Positions 15,437 through 23,229 of a stretch of 33,054 nt of DNA are shown here, in pieces. This DNA comes from a virus: positions 1 through 33,054 of IMG/VR virus record IMGVR_UViG_3300035122_000028, one strand, 5' to 3'. Within the stretch, counting starts at the first letter, position 1. Every line of letters starts with the position of its first letter. Position numbers and translations under genes: made by a program. Below the pieces are notes generated by a model. It saw nothing but the letters and a program-made list of their open reading frames with translations. It ran no database searches and was not told the origin of the DNA.

Positions 15437-17150
15437 TATCGTTTCCGGCACGTACAATCGGTTTGAGATTCTCAAAAGCATGATGAATTCGGTTCGTCGC
15501 CAGATGTATCGCGGCATCGACTACGAGTTTGTCATTGTGGACGGGGGCAGTACCGATGGTACGCTCGATTGGTTACGGAACCAACCGGACGTTATCCTGA
15601 TCGAGCATGGGGAATTACGCGGTGCGATTCCGGCCTTTTGTGATGGGGCGCGGGCAGCGTCGGGGCACTATGTGATAATGGCAAACGATGATATTGTCTT
15701 TCACAACAACAGCATTTTAGCAGCCATTGCCCACTTGGAAGACACCCCGTCTTGTGGAGCGGTTGCCTTTGCCGATGATCGTTACCAACACGGAAACCAC
15801 CGGGTTATGGGGCATCCCACGCGCAACGCCGATGGCGAGAAAACCATTACCGCTTACGCACAGGTAGGAATGTTCCGCCGCTGGTTGGGGGAGCTTGCGG
15901 GCTGGTGGGGCGATCACGATGACTATATGAGTCAGGCACGTACTTACGGCGGGGATAATTTCCTGTCTTCGCGGATTTGGGAAATGGGCTACACCATTGA
16001 CGCGGTAAATGGTTGCACGATAGACGACGCCATTACCCTTGATGAAATGCGGCAGATCAACACCACTGGAGGGGATAACGACAGCCGCCTGTTTTATACC
16101 CGTTATCCAGACGGGGCGCTCTTTGGGGCTACACCGCCGGAGAATCCAGTTCCCCCCACCGAACGGTTGCGGATTTTGTACCTGCCGATTTACGAGGACC
16201 GGCATGAAGCGCAACGCGCCCAAAAGCGGGGGCTGCGCAATGCCCTAAGCAAATTGGGTGTGGTATTGGAATACGATTACGTCACCCGCGCCCGCAATCA
16301 GGTGAATGTGAATGCTGAATTGCCTCAGATTAACCGGGCATTTCAACCGCATGTGTTGTTCACTCAATTTCACGGGATTCAGGAAGTCAAGCGCCCGACC
16401 ATTGCCCAGATGCGGATGGACAATCCGGGAATGCTGGTATTGAATTGGAACGGCGATTACTGGCCGGAAGTGTACCAGCAACCGGACATGATTGACATGC
16501 TCCACTGGTACGACCTTGCTTTGTGTGTCAACCATCACATGGTAACCGACTATGAAACACGGGGTATTCCTGCGGCCTATTGGCAGGTGGCCTCGGAAGC
16601 GCCCGACACCTTCCCCGATATGCCCGCCTATGATGTGCTATTTATGGCGAATGCCTATGGTGCAGAACGGCAGCGGTTTGGTCCGGTGGTCAAGGGCTTG
16701 GAGACGTTGGGAATCACGGTAGGCATTTATGGGCGCGGTTGGCCTGCTGATTGGGAGGCGACGGAAACACTTTACGACTTTGCCACCTCCCATGCGCTGA
16801 TGCGGAATGCCAAAATCGTGATTGGCGATAACCAGCACAATGACGGGAGTGCCTTTGTGAGCAATCGGTTCTTTGAGACCTTGCACAGTGGCGCATTCCT
16901 GTTGCACCAGGAGATTGAAAACTTCGATACCCTGACCGGCTATGAAGCGGGCAAGCATTACGCGGTGTATCACGATGATAACGACTTGCGAACGCAGGTC
17001 CAGTATTACCTGAAATATGAGGATGAACGCCGTAAAATTGCCAAAGCGGGCAAATGGTACACGCGGCGCTGGCATTCGTTCGATGCACGGGTCAAACAGT
17101 TGTTTACCCAGATCATCCCTGAGAAAGTAGAGAGGCGAGAATATGCCTGA
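15426..17150 (+). CDS. Bifunctional glycosyltransferase: N-terminal GT-A joined to C-terminal GT-B
   Basis: The 574-residue protein has two different glycosyltransferase folds. Residues 1-230 are a GT2-like GT-A domain: LLSIVSGTYNRFE (2-14), FVIVDGGSTDGT (35-46) and the metal site MANDDI (85-90). From about 248 a GT-B domain begins with LRILYLPIYEDRH. It continues with a Rossmann half (to about 400) and a donor half with VLFMANAYG (404-412), then FVSNRFFETLHSGAFLL (477-493), the typical group-1/CgeB-like donor loop. Such fusions often add two consecutive sugars. The ATG at 15426 has GGAGG seven bases upstream; an earlier in-frame start at 15384 lies deep in the methyltransferase gene. Confidence 0.85.
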   Translation: MLLSIVSGTYNRFEILKSMMNSVRRQMYRGIDYEFVIVDGGSTDGTLDWLRNQPDVILIEHGELRGAIPAFCDGARAASGHYVIMANDDIVFHNNSILAAIAHLEDTPSCGAVAFADDRYQHGNHRVMGHPTRNADGEKTITAYAQVGMFRRWLGELAGWWGDHDDYMSQARTYGGDNFLSSRIWEMGYTIDAVNGCTIDDAITLDEMRQINTTGGDNDSRLFYTRYPDGALFGATPPENPVPPTERLRILYLPIYEDRHEAQRAQKRGLRNALSKLGVVLEYDYVTRARNQVNVNAELPQINRAFQPHVLFTQFHGIQEVKRPTIAQMRMDNPGMLVLNWNGDYWPEVYQQPDMIDMLHWYDLALCVNHHMVTDYETRGIPAAYWQVASEAPDTFPDMPAYDVLFMANAYGAERQRFGPVVKGLETLGITVGIYGRGWPADWEATETLYDFATSHALMRNAKIVIGDNQHNDGSAFVSNRFFETLHSGAFLLHQEIENFDTLTGYEAGKHYAVYHDDNDLRTQVQYYLKYEDERRKIAKAGKWYTRRWHSFDARVKQLFTQIIPEKVERREYA

Positions 17151-17340
17151 GAGATCCCACAAGGAAAAGACACCACTGACGGACCTGACGGATAAGCAAT
17201 TGGTTGATGTGATTCAGGATTTCCCTGCCCACAGCAAGGTGTCACACGAAGCCATGAAGCTGCTCATACGGCGAAGAGAATTGTATTTAACCAAACTAGA
17301 AGCATTGGAGAATAAACCAAGAGAATATGTCCCCGCTTGA
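17143..17340 (+). CDS. Small charged helical protein, 65 aa, unknown
   Basis: The product is rich in Lys, Arg and Glu, with a predicted helix-rich body (LTDKQLVDVIQDFP, then a helix with LLIRRRELYLTKLEALE). It has no recognised family. It overlaps the fused glycosyltransferase by eight bases and the following membrane protein gene by 14 bases, so it belongs to the same transcript. It marks the change from the glycan cassette back to virion structure genes. Confidence 0.55.
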   Translation: MPERSHKEKTPLTDLTDKQLVDVIQDFPAHSKVSHEAMKLLIRRRELYLTKLEALENKPREYVPA

Positions 17341-17608
17341 TTTGCTTCGTATTGCCCTTGCGACATGGTACATCAGTCACGCGGTAACCGCCCTGAGCGG
17401 CCCGTTGCGGCTTTTTACACGCTTGCGGGGGGTATCCCCCCTGTCCGGGCTTTTAAGCTGTATTTACTGCCTTTCCATTTGGGTTGCACTAGGATTGTAT
17501 ATCATCATGCAGCACGATTCCGGGCATTACCTGATCGACCCCTTTGCTGTGGCTGGCGCGGCGCTGATGTTGCGCAGTTATAGCGGTGCGGGGGTGTATG
17601 GCGACTGA
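17327..17608 (+). CDS. Small membrane protein, DUF1360-like
   Basis: The 93-residue product has three hydrophobic stretches, near 6-22, 42-62 and 70-84. The block LLSCIYCLSIWVA (43-55), with C45 and C48 followed by S and W, resembles the C-x2-C signature of DUF1360, a family of small membrane proteins found in phages and bacilli, of unknown function. The fit is by eye. The start is in frame with no overlap conflict, and its TGA forms TGATG with the next gene. Confidence 0.55.
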   Translation: MSPLDLLRIALATWYISHAVTALSGPLRLFTRLRGVSPLSGLLSCIYCLSIWVALGLYIIMQHDSGHYLIDPFAVAGAALMLRSYSGAGVYGD

Positions 17609-18147
17609 TGGTATTTAGCACATCAGTAGAATACAAAGTCAAAAAGGGCAAACGCCCGCCTCACAAACTAAAGCGCGAATTGCAAGCGTGGCAAACCAGA
17701 ACAACCGCTAAACTGCAAGTAGAACCCCCATTACGTCAAGGGGAACGGGTACGGTGGACTTCGCGAAAACAAGAGCGATATGTCAAGGGGTTTGTTCTCA
17801 AAAAGGACGCTGAAGGAAATCTAATTCCCTACCAGCGTACCGGGAAACTGGCGCAAGGTTGGGAAGTGTTTGTAGACTACGACGCTATCGAGGAGATGCG
17901 TCGTTTTACATTCCAGTTACAGGTGTTCTTGGCGTCATTGAATCCGGCAAAAAAGGACACATCACCGGCAACCCCGACCGATAGCATACTGGTGAGCATT
18001 TTCAATAAATCCGATGTGATGCGTTATGTCGAGGGGTTTCAGCAACAGGGGTTCCATAGGGATCAGGGATGGTTGTTTGCGCCAGAAGTAATTGGCGATC
18101 AAGTTCGGGAACTGGACGGCATTATGCAGGATACAGGGATACTATGA
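17608..18147 (+). CDS. Possible head-tail joining (neck) protein
   Basis: The 179-residue protein is basic in its first half and has the block YQRTGKLAQGWEVFVDY (75-91). This resembles the RTG-x-L-x-x-W segment seen in HK97 gp10-like and related neck proteins that close the head-tail interface. There is no membrane segment. It lies at the start of the connector genes, before the larger connector protein at 18144. The sequence match is short, so this is a suggestion. Confidence 0.45.
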   Translation: MVFSTSVEYKVKKGKRPPHKLKRELQAWQTRTTAKLQVEPPLRQGERVRWTSRKQERYVKGFVLKKDAEGNLIPYQRTGKLAQGWEVFVDYDAIEEMRRFTFQLQVFLASLNPAKKDTSPATPTDSILVSIFNKSDVMRYVEGFQQQGFHRDQGWLFAPEVIGDQVRELDGIMQDTGIL

Positions 18148-19010
18148 CCGATTATTGCACGGTGAACGATGTCACAGAAGAAATCAACACCGAAGATACC
18201 ACCGCCGCATTTTACCGGGAGTTACGGCGGCATATCCGGCAGGTCTCCAAACGGATCGATAGCACGATGGGCGCCCCTCGCCGCCCCTTTTTCGCGCCCT
18301 ATACCGAGCAGCGAAAGTACGTCATTACCCCGGACCGGGTGAACAGTTTCTACAATCTCTTTTACCTGTATGATTTCATTCTATCCCTGACTGCCGTCGT
18401 GCGGGGAAGCGAAACCATTACCACCAATACCGAGTTGTATAGCCCCTATAATGAGGTCGCCAATGCCATTCGGATAACCAACTGGGCGACCACATGGTAC
18501 ACCGATGCCAATTGCAGTTCCGATACGCCCCCTGCCTTCGTCACCGTCACGGGTGTTTGGGGGTGGCATGATGACTATGACAATGCCTTCGCGCATGTGG
18601 ATGACGTGCAGGATGGCGCGGGCATCAATGCGACAGTGACTACAATAACGGTGACCGATGCCGATGGCGCAGACCTGGACGGGTTCCAGCCGCGCTTCTC
18701 CGCCGGGAACCTGATCCAGATTGACAGCGAACTAATGGACGTTACTGCTGTCGATACCGATGCCGATACGCTAACGGTTCGCCGGGGGGTGAATGGGACG
18801 ACCGCTGCCGCACACGCAGTCAATGCCGACATCAACGTGTATCAGATTCCCGAAACTATCCGGCGCATTACCGCACGGCAAGCGGCGTTGTTGTATGCTC
18901 GGCGAGGGGCATTCCAGGTAGAGACGTTGGATGGGGTAGGGGCTATCAGTTACCCTCAGGATTTGCTCTCTGAATTGCGCGGCGTATTGCAGGAATTCCA
19001 ATATGTCTGA
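18144..19010 (+). CDS. Head-tail connector protein, gp6-like
   Basis: The 288-residue protein begins like adaptor proteins that ring the portal: DVTEEINTEDTTAAFYRELRRHIRQVSKRIDSTMG (8-42) is a helical pair followed by a beta-rich middle. The middle holds an inserted region (about 155-235) with an Asp- and Thr-rich beta pattern (TTITVTDADGADLDG, LIQIDSELMDV), a form often seen in phage connector and tail genes. The C-terminal 40 residues return to helices. The ATG at 18144 overlaps the upstream stop (ATGA); an in-frame start at 18069 lies within the upstream gene and is unlikely. Confidence 0.65.
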   Translation: MTDYCTVNDVTEEINTEDTTAAFYRELRRHIRQVSKRIDSTMGAPRRPFFAPYTEQRKYVITPDRVNSFYNLFYLYDFILSLTAVVRGSETITTNTELYSPYNEVANAIRITNWATTWYTDANCSSDTPPAFVTVTGVWGWHDDYDNAFAHVDDVQDGAGINATVTTITVTDADGADLDGFQPRFSAGNLIQIDSELMDVTAVDTDADTLTVRRGVNGTTAAAHAVNADINVYQIPETIRRITARQAALLYARRGAFQVETLDGVGAISYPQDLLSELRGVLQEFQYV

Positions 19011-19497
19011 TAACTACATTCAAGAGGCGTTTAAGCGTATCGAGGAAATGTGTCAGGAAGCGCTCAACGCCCAATTGGGGTATGATATCGATGTTATACT
19101 ATGGCCGCATTCCCAGGAGAAAAAACCATATATTACGCTACGGCTTGCCCCGATGACCAACAATCCCTCCGACCTAAGTGAGGATCTGCAAATTTATGAA
19201 CGTATGTGTTTTATGCGACTCGTAACTGGGCATGTTACCGAAGGAAAAGTGGATGAAGTTCAGGACAAGACACATATTTACATCGTTCTACTGGAAGATT
19301 ATTTGCGCGGGTTAAATTCTATGTTATTCACCGATGCCGGAACCTATGCGGATGAGGGACCGGATTGGTTATTCAATCGTCAACCACTATTAGCTGATGA
19401 CACTGGCTTGGTAGTGTTTTTAAATTCTGGTATTGGGCAAAACCAAGTGGGCTGTCAATTCTCACTACGCCTGCACTACCTGCGCAGCGCGTATTAA
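19003..19497 (+). CDS. Probable tail completion or terminator protein
   Basis: The 164-residue product has an N-terminal helix (IQEAFKRIEEMCQEAL), followed by alternating strands and helices, which is the pattern of phage tail completion proteins of the gpU type. Its place, between the connector and the tail tube gene, is the usual one. No motif proves it. It starts inside the last codons of the connector gene (eight-base overlap). Confidence 0.5.
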   Translation: MSDNYIQEAFKRIEEMCQEALNAQLGYDIDVILWPHSQEKKPYITLRLAPMTNNPSDLSEDLQIYERMCFMRLVTGHVTEGKVDEVQDKTHIYIVLLEDYLRGLNSMLFTDAGTYADEGPDWLFNRQPLLADDTGLVVFLNSGIGQNQVGCQFSLRLHYLRSAY

Positions 19498-19530
19498 TTC
19501 CGTAATCGAACAGCAGAATAGGAGCCGATC

Positions 19531-20358
19531 ATGGCCGAGACTATTGGCGCAGGATTTAACCTGTGCTACTACGGATTTAACGATGCAGACGGATACTTTT
19601 TAGGGGGGTCATTGACCGCCCCAACAGCGGGGGATCAGGACGGCAGCCCGTTAACACGCTTGACGGGGGGACGGACGATCCCGGTGGGTATTCCAGAACC
19701 TACAATTGTACCGGCAGATGGCGATGACCAGACCTATGTCAGTTTCCAGTTTGACCCCGCCGATTTGCCATCGGGGGTGCTGGAAACCGTTCAACGCAAC
19801 GACAACTTTGAGGCCAACATCCAGGGTACTGTTGTTGACGTGGATGGTAATATCCGGGTAGGGGTATTGGACCCTCGCGACCGGGCGGATCAGGCGGTGT
19901 GCTGGCTGTTTATGTCGGTGGCAAAAACCACCGCCGGTGCGGTTATCAAAGAGCATCTCTATGTGGACAGCACGACGTGCAAGCCGTTGTACAAAGACAT
20001 CACCCAACGCGAGTTCTCCCCGTACCGGTATTCGATCAACGTATCCCGGTCAGCGCGACTGGCCTGGACTACTGTTAACGATAGTGAACACGGCACTACC
20101 GCTGCATCCCTGGCCCCGATACGCAGCAATTACCCGGTGATGGTATGCCGGTGGACGGGGGACAATGCGGAAACGGTTTTCAATCTGAATAAATCGTTTG
20201 TGGCTGGAACTACCGCAAAGGTCTACGTCAATGATGTCAAACAAGCCGTGACCACCAATTACAACATTGCTGGAACTGCGCTCACGTTCCTGGTTGCGCC
20301 AGCGGACAATGCCCGCATTGTCGCCGTATGGGAATACCCGGCAGCGGAGATTGGCTAA
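19531..20358 (+). CDS. Major tail tube protein with a C-terminal beta domain
   Basis: The 275-residue protein sits directly before the frameshifted tail chaperone and tape measure genes, which is the canonical place of the tube subunit. The first 200 residues are a beta-rich body (PVGIPEPTIVPADGDDQTYVSFQF, then ETVQRNDNFEANIQG). The last 65 residues (from about 210) form a separate small beta domain with TVFNLNKSF, KVYVNDVK, TALTFLVAPADNARIVAVWEY, a pattern common in accessory domains of virion proteins that stick out from the tube. A good ribosome binding site (TAGGAG) precedes it. Confidence 0.75.
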   Translation: MAETIGAGFNLCYYGFNDADGYFLGGSLTAPTAGDQDGSPLTRLTGGRTIPVGIPEPTIVPADGDDQTYVSFQFDPADLPSGVLETVQRNDNFEANIQGTVVDVDGNIRVGVLDPRDRADQAVCWLFMSVAKTTAGAVIKEHLYVDSTTCKPLYKDITQREFSPYRYSINVSRSARLAWTTVNDSEHGTTAASLAPIRSNYPVMVCRWTGDNAETVFNLNKSFVAGTTAKVYVNDVKQAVTTNYNIAGTALTFLVAPADNARIVAVWEYPAAEIG

Positions 20359-20361
20359 CCG

Positions 20362-20727
20362 ATGGACATTACCCCTTACACCGGCATGGTGCGCTTGCAG
20401 TATCGCAGTCTGCTAAAACGATATGCGGAATGGTACGAAGGATGGGCGTCTGAAATGGGCGTCCATCCCGATGCGTTATCCGATGAATTGGAAACCTATC
20501 TAATGATCTCTTGCCGGGTAGTGCCCAACGGCAAAAAAGAACACAAGACGTTTGCCAGTTTTCAGGACGACGAAGACACGGCCAAGAAGAAATTCATGGC
20601 CTATTCGGAATTTACCATTACCCAGACCAATCAATGGGTTCGGGCGATGAATCAACTGGACGAACCGGCGGATACGGCTCTGGCACCGGAACCAGACATC
20701 CCGGAAGACGATGAAAAAAACGTGTAA
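20362..20727 (+). CDS. Tail assembly chaperone, short product (gpG-like)
   Basis: The 121-residue protein ends with an acidic tail and the codons AAA AAC GTG TAA. It is helical and lies between tube and tape measure genes, where the short chaperone of lambda-like phages is coded. In lambda the short and long products are made in a fixed ratio and keep the tape measure soluble until the tube forms. Here the slippery site for the long product falls within its last four codons. Confidence 0.8.
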   Translation: MDITPYTGMVRLQYRSLLKRYAEWYEGWASEMGVHPDALSDELETYLMISCRVVPNGKKEHKTFASFQDDEDTAKKKFMAYSEFTITQTNQWVRAMNQLDEPADTALAPEPDIPEDDEKNV

Positions 20728-21068
20728 AGCGGCGTGCGTTTCAACTGCGCAAGATTGCGCAGTTTATGGACACGTCGCCGCCTTCCGTCAAGGCTGATTT
20801 TGGCTTCCATTATGATGAATATCTGGTGGATTTGTGTACGGTCTGCGCCGATACATGGCACTGGCCGCCACTGGTCACCCTGGCGCAACCGGAAGCGCTA
20901 CTCCTGGATATGATAACCCGTGTAAACCTGAAAGATGCTATCGAACGCGCTACCGAAAAGGGCGGCTGTATTACCGCCGAAGAAGTGCAGGCATGGTTGG
21001 TAACGCATGGGACGGGGGATTCGATACAACCCCACGAATACGACATGACACCGATTGACTTTTCATGA
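20362..21068 (+). CDS. Tail assembly chaperone, -1 frameshift product (gpGT-like, about 235 aa)
   Basis: The zero frame reads 120 codons up to AAC at 20719-20721. A -1 slip on A AAA AAC places ribosomes in the frame that is open from 20721 (CGT GTA AAG ...) through 21068 with no stop. The fused protein would have 120 plus 115 residues. The added part (RVKRRAFQLRKIAQFMDTS, then VKADFGFHYDEYL) is the T-like domain that contacts the tape measure. An ATG at 20766 lies within this frame, but it has no ribosome binding site and would omit 15 basic residues. The stop overlaps the tape measure start. Confidence 0.8.
20715..20764 (+). promoter_or_regulatory. Programmed -1 frameshift signal with downstream hairpin
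   Basis: The heptamer A AAA AAC at 20715-20721 is in the correct phase of the chaperone reading frame and matches the X XXY YYZ rule. Further on, AACTGCGCA (20743-20751) pairs perfectly with TGCGCAGTT (20756-20764) around an AGAT loop. The gap of 21 bases between site and stem is longer than the usual five to nine, so the stem may help weakly or have another role. Confidence 0.8.
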
Positions 21069-22795
21069 GTACCGATACCGAAATTCGCATCCTCTACAAA
21101 ACCGATAAACGGTCCCTTACCGATACCCTCAAGGGGCAGAAATCCCTACAGAACGCGGCGAAGTCTACCGATAAAGAACTGAAGAATATCGGGAAAGGCA
21201 CGGACCTCAAAAGGGCAGCAAGGGGCGCGGACAAACTCGCCGATAACCTGAGTGATGCCAAGAAAGAGGCCAAAGCCCTAACCAAAGAGTTGGGGACTGC
21301 TGAAGAGCGGTTTGATAAGATTTCCAGAGATGTCGCGCTGGCCGGGGATGTCGAGAGCAACCTGCGCACGGTAGGCGGGGCGTTGGGTGCGGTTCCGGGC
21401 TTGGGAGGGGTAGGGACTGGAATTGGCGCGGCGGCGGAATTGCCTGCCGTGATTGAAGCATTGCCCCGGCTAAAAGAGTCTGCCTCTGGATTAGTTCCGG
21501 CGATTGGTGCAGCAGCATCGTCCCTTGGTCCGGTTGGCATTGGGTTGGCGGCTGTTGCTGCGGTGGCTGCGGGGGCATTCGCCGTCCTGGCGCATGGGAT
21601 GCAAGAAGCGGCGAATCAAGCGCGGGCAGTTTCGGCAGCGGTAACGGCTACTTCGGAGACGATAGCAACGGGAAACGAAGAGGCCGCCGCACAGCAAGCC
21701 CAGGCATTACGGGACCGTATCGCCGGGTTAAAACTGGAAATTGAAACCCAGAAAGAGTTGGAAGCGCAGGCGGAAAAGGGCGAAAACGCCCTGGATGATT
21801 TTGTGGGATTGTTTACGACTACCGGCGCGGAAGTTTACCGGGATGCTGCGAAGGAAGCGGAAAAGAATCTCACCCAGGCGGAAGAAGAACTCACCCGGTT
21901 GACCGGGGCGTTTGGGGAAGGCATTCTGGAAACGGAAAAGGATGTTGCCGGGTTAACGGATGAACTGGATAAATTGGGTTCTCAATCGCAACAGACCGCC
22001 AATGATATTCAGCAGGCGCAGGACGAACAGGCACGGACCCGCGAACAGGCCACCCAACGCGCCCAACAAGCCAATCAGCGATATGCCGATAGCCTGAAAA
22101 ATATTCGACAATCCACACAACAGGCACAGGCTGATGCCCGGAAGAATGCCCAGCGGTCGGCGGCGGATCAGGCGCAGGATTTCATCGACAGTTTGCAGGA
22201 TTTCGCTCGTGATATTGAGGAAGAACGCCTGGACGCTTACCGGGACTCGGCACGCGACCAGCAAAAAGCGGAACGGGATAATCAGCGCACGTTGGCAAGT
22301 ATCCGTAAAGAGGCCCACCGGGATGAACGGGATGCCCTACGGGAGAGGGATTTCCTGGCCTTAGACGATATCGAAGAAGCGACGCAGGACCGTTTGGAAG
22401 ACACCAAAGAGGAAATCAAGGCGCAACGGGATGAACGGGCGATAGCCTTTCGATTCGAACTCCAGGACATGAAAATCAACGCCCAACGGCAACGCCGCGA
22501 GATACAACAGAACTACCAGCGGCAGCAGATCGATTTGCGGAACAACCTATCGCGGCAGTTGAAAGACATTCACACCGGGGAACAACGCAAATTGCAAATG
22601 GCGGCGGAAGCGCGGGATAGGGAACTGAAAATTGCCCAACAGGGTGCGGATGGCGTGATAAAAGAAGTCGACCGCATGTTTGACCGGATCGAACAACGCG
22701 CCGGTCGTGTGTCTACTGGCATTGCCGGGGGCACAGGCCGCACCGTAGCGCGGGGTAGTGGCGGGCTGGACCTACTGGAAAGGTTGTACGGATGA
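21065..22795 (+). CDS. Tail tape measure protein
   Basis: The tape measure sets tail length and helps DNA ejection. The 576-residue protein is short for the group, and the usual 1.5 angstrom per residue rule would give about 86 nm of tail. It has an Ala/Gly-rich hydrophobic centre (about 110-180) suited to membrane insertion, and a very long charged coiled coil from about 230 to 540, dense in Gln, Arg and Glu. No lytic domain is visible. It begins at ATGA of the chaperone fusion and ends with ATGA into the next gene. Confidence 0.9.
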   Translation: MSTDTEIRILYKTDKRSLTDTLKGQKSLQNAAKSTDKELKNIGKGTDLKRAARGADKLADNLSDAKKEAKALTKELGTAEERFDKISRDVALAGDVESNLRTVGGALGAVPGLGGVGTGIGAAAELPAVIEALPRLKESASGLVPAIGAAASSLGPVGIGLAAVAAVAAGAFAVLAHGMQEAANQARAVSAAVTATSETIATGNEEAAAQQAQALRDRIAGLKLEIETQKELEAQAEKGENALDDFVGLFTTTGAEVYRDAAKEAEKNLTQAEEELTRLTGAFGEGILETEKDVAGLTDELDKLGSQSQQTANDIQQAQDEQARTREQATQRAQQANQRYADSLKNIRQSTQQAQADARKNAQRSAADQAQDFIDSLQDFARDIEEERLDAYRDSARDQQKAERDNQRTLASIRKEAHRDERDALRERDFLALDDIEEATQDRLEDTKEEIKAQRDERAIAFRFELQDMKINAQRQRREIQQNYQRQQIDLRNNLSRQLKDIHTGEQRKLQMAAEARDRELKIAQQGADGVIKEVDRMFDRIEQRAGRVSTGIAGGTGRTVARGSGGLDLLERLYG

Positions 22796-23229
22796 GTACG
22801 TTAACCAATAACAACCAACTGGCCGATGGTAATAACAACGCGGCAGGGTTAGCTCGATTAGACGAGATACTTGATACTAATTCGGTCCCGTTTGTCATGC
22901 CCCGTTTCAAAGGCAGTCGCAATCGAGGGGTGAAACGTGTCCGGCTGGACGGCACGCAGGGGATTATCGGATATGACCGGGGAGTCTGGTTTTTTACCGC
23001 CCTGACGCTGGCGCAATATGCCCTGCTGAAAGATACCTATGAAGGGTTGGTCACTGTAAAAATCCCCTTGGAAGCATCCACCTATGCCAATTTTAACGCT
23101 ATCCTAATAGTACCGGATGAGAGCGACCTGGAATACGCAAAAGCGGTAAGCTCGCAGGTCTGGGATAATCAGCAATGGCCTGGATACAGTGACGTAGAAA
23201 TCACCTTGCGCAAGTTGGAGGCGTTGTAA
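22792..23229 (+). CDS. Tail tip component of unknown type, 145 aa
   Basis: The product is small, soluble, and mixed alpha/beta, with an Asn-rich start, then VKRVRLDGTQGIIGYDRGVWFFTALTLAQYALL and LVTVKIPLE. It lies between tape measure and the large tail protein, where distal tail proteins are coded, but it is shorter than most of those. The start is at an ATGA overlap and the end forms TAATG. A role as an adaptor at the tube end is inferred from place only. Confidence 0.5.
   Translation: MSTLTNNNQLADGNNNAAGLARLDEILDTNSVPFVMPRFKGSRNRGVKRVRLDGTQGIIGYDRGVWFFTALTLAQYALLKDTYEGLVTVKIPLEASTYANFNAILIVPDESDLEYAKAVSSQVWDNQQWPGYSDVEITLRKLEAL

Noticed and set aside
20766-21068. Independent gene from the ATG at 20766
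   Set aside because: The frame is open upstream to the slippery site, no ribosome binding site precedes the ATG, and gene order demands a frameshifted chaperone.
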